Source: CAYSCW01 sp964449165 (GTDB lineage Bacteria > Acidobacteriota > Aminicenantia > Aminicenantales > Aminicenantaceae). Taken from it: 64,000 nt of DNA. This document shows, piece by piece, positions 61,359 through 64,000 of the stretch. Every line of letters begins with the position of its first letter. Position 1 is the first letter of the stretch. The notes below the pieces were generated by a model that had not been told where the DNA came from, ran no database searches, and saw only the letters and a list, made by a program, of their open reading frames with translations. The stretch is taken from NCBI GenBank assembly GCA_964449165.1, contig CAYVAT010000008.1:1-64000 (forward strand), read 5' to 3'. The translations under genes and the position numbers were made by a program.

Positions 61359-62897
61359 ATGAAAAAGAAAATACTGTTCTTCTTGCTCCTTTTCTGCGTT
61401 CTGATCCTTGTCCCCGCCCAGGAAGAAGATGCATGGAATCTTTCACTGAAAAAGCTCTCTTCAATAGTTGACCTCATCGAGGAGAATTATTACCAACAGC
61501 TCAATGAGGATGAGCTTATATTTTCCTCGGTCAAAGGAATGATCCAGACTTTAGATCCCCATTCCTACTTTCTTGAGCCCAGTCATTTTTCCCGCTTACG
61601 TGAGGAGCATGCAGGTAAATATTACGGTTTAGGCATCCTCATCCAGAAGCAAGATGACCGATTGGTGGTTATTTCTCCTATTGAAGGCGGACCAGCGTTC
61701 AGGCTGGGGATCCAGGCCGGAGATGTTATCTCCCACATCATGGGAGAGAGCACCAAGCCCATATCCAGCTACGAGGCTATGCAAAAATTAAGGGGACCCA
61801 AGGCAACAGAGGTAACCATCACTATTGTCAGAGAAGGCCTGGAGAAGCCCTTTGATTTGACCATCGTACGAGAAGAAATCTCTCTTCATAGCGTGCCCTA
61901 TGCCTTTATCCTTCAAGATGATGTGGGGTATATTTTTATCCGCAATTTTTCGTCCACAACCACCAAAGAATTCGAAGAGAAGATGGAGTCCCTGGTCAGA
62001 AAAGGGATGAAAGAGCTTATCCTGGATTTGAGAGGAAACGGTGGTGGAACTTTCTTCCAGTCTATAGAAATTTCCGATGAATTTCTGCCCAAAGGGGCTC
62101 CTGTTGTCTCTATTAGAGGCAGGAATAAATATTACAACAGAGGATTTAGTGCTGTCAGCAGCGACCAGTATGAGAATCTTCCTTTGATCCTCTTGATTGA
62201 CCGTGGATCAGCCAGCGCTCCTGAAATCCTGAGCGGAGCCATAAAGGATAATGACAGAGGTTTAATCGTGGGCGAGGACTCATGGGGGAAAGGCTTGGTT
62301 CAAACCGTTTTTCCCTTGGCCTCCAACCTTGGAGTGGCCCTCACTACGGCAAAATATTTCACTCCTAGCGGAAGGTCTATACAGAGGGACTACTCTTCCC
62401 TAGAGGACTATATTTTGAAGAGAGAAGTTTCAGAGGATACCAGGGAAGTCCGTTACACCTCCAAAGGTCGAAAAGTTCTCGGGCAGGGAGGCATTTCCCC
62501 TGACTACACCGTGAAATTTTCTATCCAACCCCTCACTTCCAGACTTTTCTTCCAGGGAGCCTTCTTTCGCTATGGAAGAAAATTTGCGGAGCATAAGACC
62601 TCCTTTTCCAAAGGATTCGAATTCCCTTCGGAAAAGCAGGCGCTTCAGAAGCCTTATACAATTGTCGATGAACAAGTCATACGAGATTTTATGGTATATC
62701 TGGGAAAAAACAAGATCGAGTTCGAAAAAGAGGAGTTTGAGAAGGCCAAAGAAGAAATAAGAAGAGAACTGACCAGAGAAATATTCTCCTCTCTGTGGGG
62801 CATGGAAGAGGGAGTGAAGGTCTACAGGAGAACGGATCCTGTTGTCATCAAGGCCATCGAGGCGTTGCCCGAGGCTAAGAAGCTTCTCACCGATTAG
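61359..62897 (+). CDS. S41-family carboxy-terminal processing protease
   Basis: 512-aa exported serine protease. Signal peptide (residues 1-20, ending PAQ), PDZ domain (about 90-165; GGPAFRLGIQAGDVI), and the S41 core with catalytic Ser S286 in GSASAPE and Lys K311 in SWGKGLVQ, a 25-residue spacing as in Tsp/CtpA. Trims or degrades proteins from the C terminus in the periplasm. The ATG has no ribosome site and overlaps a TATAAT by chance. Confidence 0.9.
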   Translation: MKKKILFFLLLFCVLILVPAQEEDAWNLSLKKLSSIVDLIEENYYQQLNEDELIFSSVKGMIQTLDPHSYFLEPSHFSRLREEHAGKYYGLGILIQKQDDRLVVISPIEGGPAFRLGIQAGDVISHIMGESTKPISSYEAMQKLRGPKATEVTITIVREGLEKPFDLTIVREEISLHSVPYAFILQDDVGYIFIRNFSSTTTKEFEEKMESLVRKGMKELILDLRGNGGGTFFQSIEISDEFLPKGAPVVSIRGRNKYYNRGFSAVSSDQYENLPLILLIDRGSASAPEILSGAIKDNDRGLIVGEDSWGKGLVQTVFPLASNLGVALTTAKYFTPSGRSIQRDYSSLEDYILKREVSEDTREVRYTSKGRKVLGQGGISPDYTVKFSIQPLTSRLFFQGAFFRYGRKFAEHKTSFSKGFEFPSEKQALQKPYTIVDEQVIRDFMVYLGKNKIEFEKEEFEKAKEEIRRELTREIFSSLWGMEEGVKVYRRTDPVVIKAIEALPEAKKLLTD

Positions 62898-62938
62898 AGT
62901 CTTTGATAGGTACTTATCTTAAAAGAATCTTCAGCGGG

Positions 62939-63041
62939 GGTGAATTACTTTCCGAAAGAAACTACATAGAGAGGGTGCCGTCTAAAGGAGATAGAAGGGG
63001 GTGAAAATGTTCTCCAAAGGTAGGAAACGGCACCCTTCACC
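62939..63041 (+). promoter_or_regulatory. Nested stem-loop between the protease and rpiB
   Basis: Outer GGTGA (62939-62943) / TCACC (63037-63041), main stem AGGGTGCCGT (62972-62981) / ACGGCACCCT (63027-63036), inner GGAGA/TCTCC. No T-run directly follows, so it is not a simple terminator. It lies upstream of the rpiB -10, so it may be a 3' structure of the protease mRNA or an independent RNA. Confidence 0.4.
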
Positions 63042-63096
63042 TCATTATAGGGCGATTGATTTCCTATTTCAACTTTTTTGCGTCCTGAGTATACTG

Positions 63097-63102
63097 TATA
63101 AT
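63097..63102 (+). promoter_or_regulatory. -10 element of rpiB
   Basis: Perfect TATAAT 26 bp before the rpiB start; no good -35 at 16-18 bp. It rules out the in-frame ATG at 63101 as a start. Confidence 0.4.
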
Positions 63103-63127
63103 GTTCTGCAAAGAAAGGAGAAAAGGG

Positions 63128-63577
63128 ATGAAGATTGCTCTAGGCTCTGACCATGGTGGATATGAGTTGAAGATAGGAATCAAGACTTATCTTTATCAAA
63201 GAGGAATCGATCATGAAGACATTGGATGCGGTCCAGATGAGAGAGTCGATTATGTCGATTATGCTGAGAAAGCTGTCGGGAAGCTCTTAGAGGGAGACTG
63301 TGATCGGGCCATTCTCGTCTGCGGAACAGGACTGGGGATGTCCATGGTTGCCAACAAACACAGGACTGTGAGAGCAACCTGCTGTTGGGATGAAAATTCG
63401 GCAGAGTTGAGTCGAGCGCATAATGATTCAAACTGCCTGACCCTGGGCGGAAGAGTCCTTCCCTTGGATGAAGCTTTGAGCATTGTCAAAACCTGGCTGG
63501 ATACAGAATTTGAGGGAGAACGGCATAAAGAAAGAATCGATAAAATTTTTAGGATAGAAGAAAAATATTTTAAATAA
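63128..63577 (+). CDS. rpiB: Ribose 5-phosphate isomerase B
   Basis: 149-aa RpiB/LacAB-family isomerase interconverting ribose 5-phosphate and ribulose 5-phosphate. Motifs GSDHGGYELK, CGTGLGMSMVANK with the catalytic Cys, and SRAHNDSN. Length typical. ATG 63128 has AAAGGAG at 7 nt. Followed after 18 bp by the glyA-like gene, a common pairing. Confidence 0.93.
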   Translation: MKIALGSDHGGYELKIGIKTYLYQRGIDHEDIGCGPDERVDYVDYAEKAVGKLLEGDCDRAILVCGTGLGMSMVANKHRTVRATCCWDENSAELSRAHNDSNCLTLGGRVLPLDEALSIVKTWLDTEFEGERHKERIDKIFRIEEKYFK

Positions 63578-63595
63578 GAAGAAGAGGAGTTAAAT

Positions 63596-64000
63596 ATGTC
63601 ATCGTTTGATGAAAAGATCCTGTCTTTGTGTGAGAAGACTGTAGAGAATAATATCTGGAGACAGAAAGAGTCCTTCAACCTTATTCCTTCTGAAACCACC
63701 CCATCCTTGTTGGTTAAGCTCTGCGAGATTTCCGATCCCTCAGGAAGATATGCAGAACACCGGACCATGAAAGGGGAGGAGGTCTATTTTTATCAGGGAA
63801 CGGATTTCATCAGAGAAGTCGAGGAAGAGGTATGTCAGGAAATGCGGCACTTTTTTGGCTGCACGGAAGTGGAATTGAGGCCCATCAGCGGTCAGATGGC
63901 CAACGAAGTTGTGTTTAAAGCCATGGTGAGATTCATCAATCGTGACCGCCCTGAGAAAGAGCCGATGCGGAAGATGACTCTGGTTATAAACAATGCTTTG
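63596..64000 (+). CDS. Serine hydroxymethyltransferase-like protein, 5' part
   Basis: 135 codons to the window edge, no stop. The translation shows FNLIPSETTPSLLVKL, GRYAEH, FYQGTDFI, and ELRPISGQMANEVVF, matching in order the SHMT landmarks LIASEN, KYAEG and PHSGSQAN but clearly diverged from standard GlyA. Probably a PLP fold-type I enzyme acting on Ser/Gly or a related amino acid. GAGGAG lies 6 nt before the ATG. The PLP lysine is beyond the window. Confidence 0.78.
   Translation, partial: MSSFDEKILSLCEKTVENNIWRQKESFNLIPSETTPSLLVKLCEISDPSGRYAEHRTMKGEEVYFYQGTDFIREVEEEVCQEMRHFFGCTEVELRPISGQMANEVVFKAMVRFINRDRPEKEPMRKMTLVINNAL

Noticed and set aside
61355..61360. TATAAT overlapping the S41 protease start codon
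   Set aside because: A promoter there would place the start codon upstream of the transcript; treated as chance.
1..64000. CRISPR arrays, tRNA, rRNA, integrase/transposase genes, prophage
   Set aside because: Read for repeats with regular spacers, cloverleaf-like segments and typical transposase motifs; none was convincing. A tRNAscan or Infernal run could still find a short RNA I missed.

Overview
The window looks like 64 kb of chromosome from an uncultured anaerobic bacterium of the Candidatus Aminicenantes / Acidobacteriota type. This is inferred from gene content only: a zinc-ribbon/Ser-Thr kinase/TPR fusion, large FtsX-type permeases, a sortilin-like BNR-repeat protein, paired M16 peptidases, a V-type ATPase instead of an F-type one, and many metal/Fe-S handling genes. 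Two 100-N runs show that it is a scaffolded draft or metagenome assembly. Translation signals are ordinary (strong GGAGG sites, some TTG/GTG starts) and many promoters fit the sigma-70 pattern. I saw no rRNA, tRNA, CRISPR array, transposase or prophage.

Layout. 0-6.4 kb: an FtsX-type permease, a membrane Ser/Thr kinase with TPRs and a small exported protein. 6.6-13.5 kb: a complete TetR-TolC-HlyD-ATPase-ATPase-permease-permease efflux operon (YbhGFSR-like, with the double ATPase split into two genes), with a consensus promoter and a 22-bp operator in front of the regulator. 13.7-20.3 kb: a 1079-aa BNR-repeat exported protein and uvrA. 20.5-24.2 kb: a structured intergenic hairpin, a DUF3311/sodium-symporter/M20-amidohydrolase operon and mntP. 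24.3-26.6 kb: a BtuB-like receptor behind a cobalamin riboswitch with an intrinsic terminator. 27.5-33.9 kb: an aromatic amino acid decarboxylase, an active/inactive M16 peptidase pair, trmO, a DUF123 protein and ilvE.

34-42 kb is the most unusual part: a long leftward gene run headed by a Fur-family regulator with its own promoter and Fur-like box. It continues with three small DUF5320-type Gly/Pro/aromatic-rich proteins, two NifX/NifB-like cofactor-binding proteins (one double-domain, one carrying a DUF5320-like coiled-coil tail), an Mrp/NBP35 ATPase, two zinc ribbons, an MBL-fold protein, an IscU-like scaffold, a Cys-rich DUF6485 protein, a radical SAM protein, DUF6125 and a methyltransferase. 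It reads as an iron-responsive metal- or Fe-S-cofactor assembly cluster of unknown product.

42-48.5 kb: queF alone on one strand, an EamA transporter, a UbiA-type phosphoribosyltransferase with a DUF362 protein, the queCDE operon for preQ0, and an unrecognised 282-aa internally repetitive protein. 48.8-57 kb: a nine-gene V-type ATPase operon whose proteolipid carries the sodium-binding residues. 57-61.3 kb (leftward): tatA-tatC-P-loop kinase-deoxycytidylate deaminase, then a TMTC-like membrane glycosyltransferase/TPR protein. 61.3-64 kb: an S41 protease, rpiB and the start of a divergent glyA-like gene. Three copies of a palindromic REP/MITE-like intergenic repeat lie at about 26.7, 47.4 and 48.6 kb.
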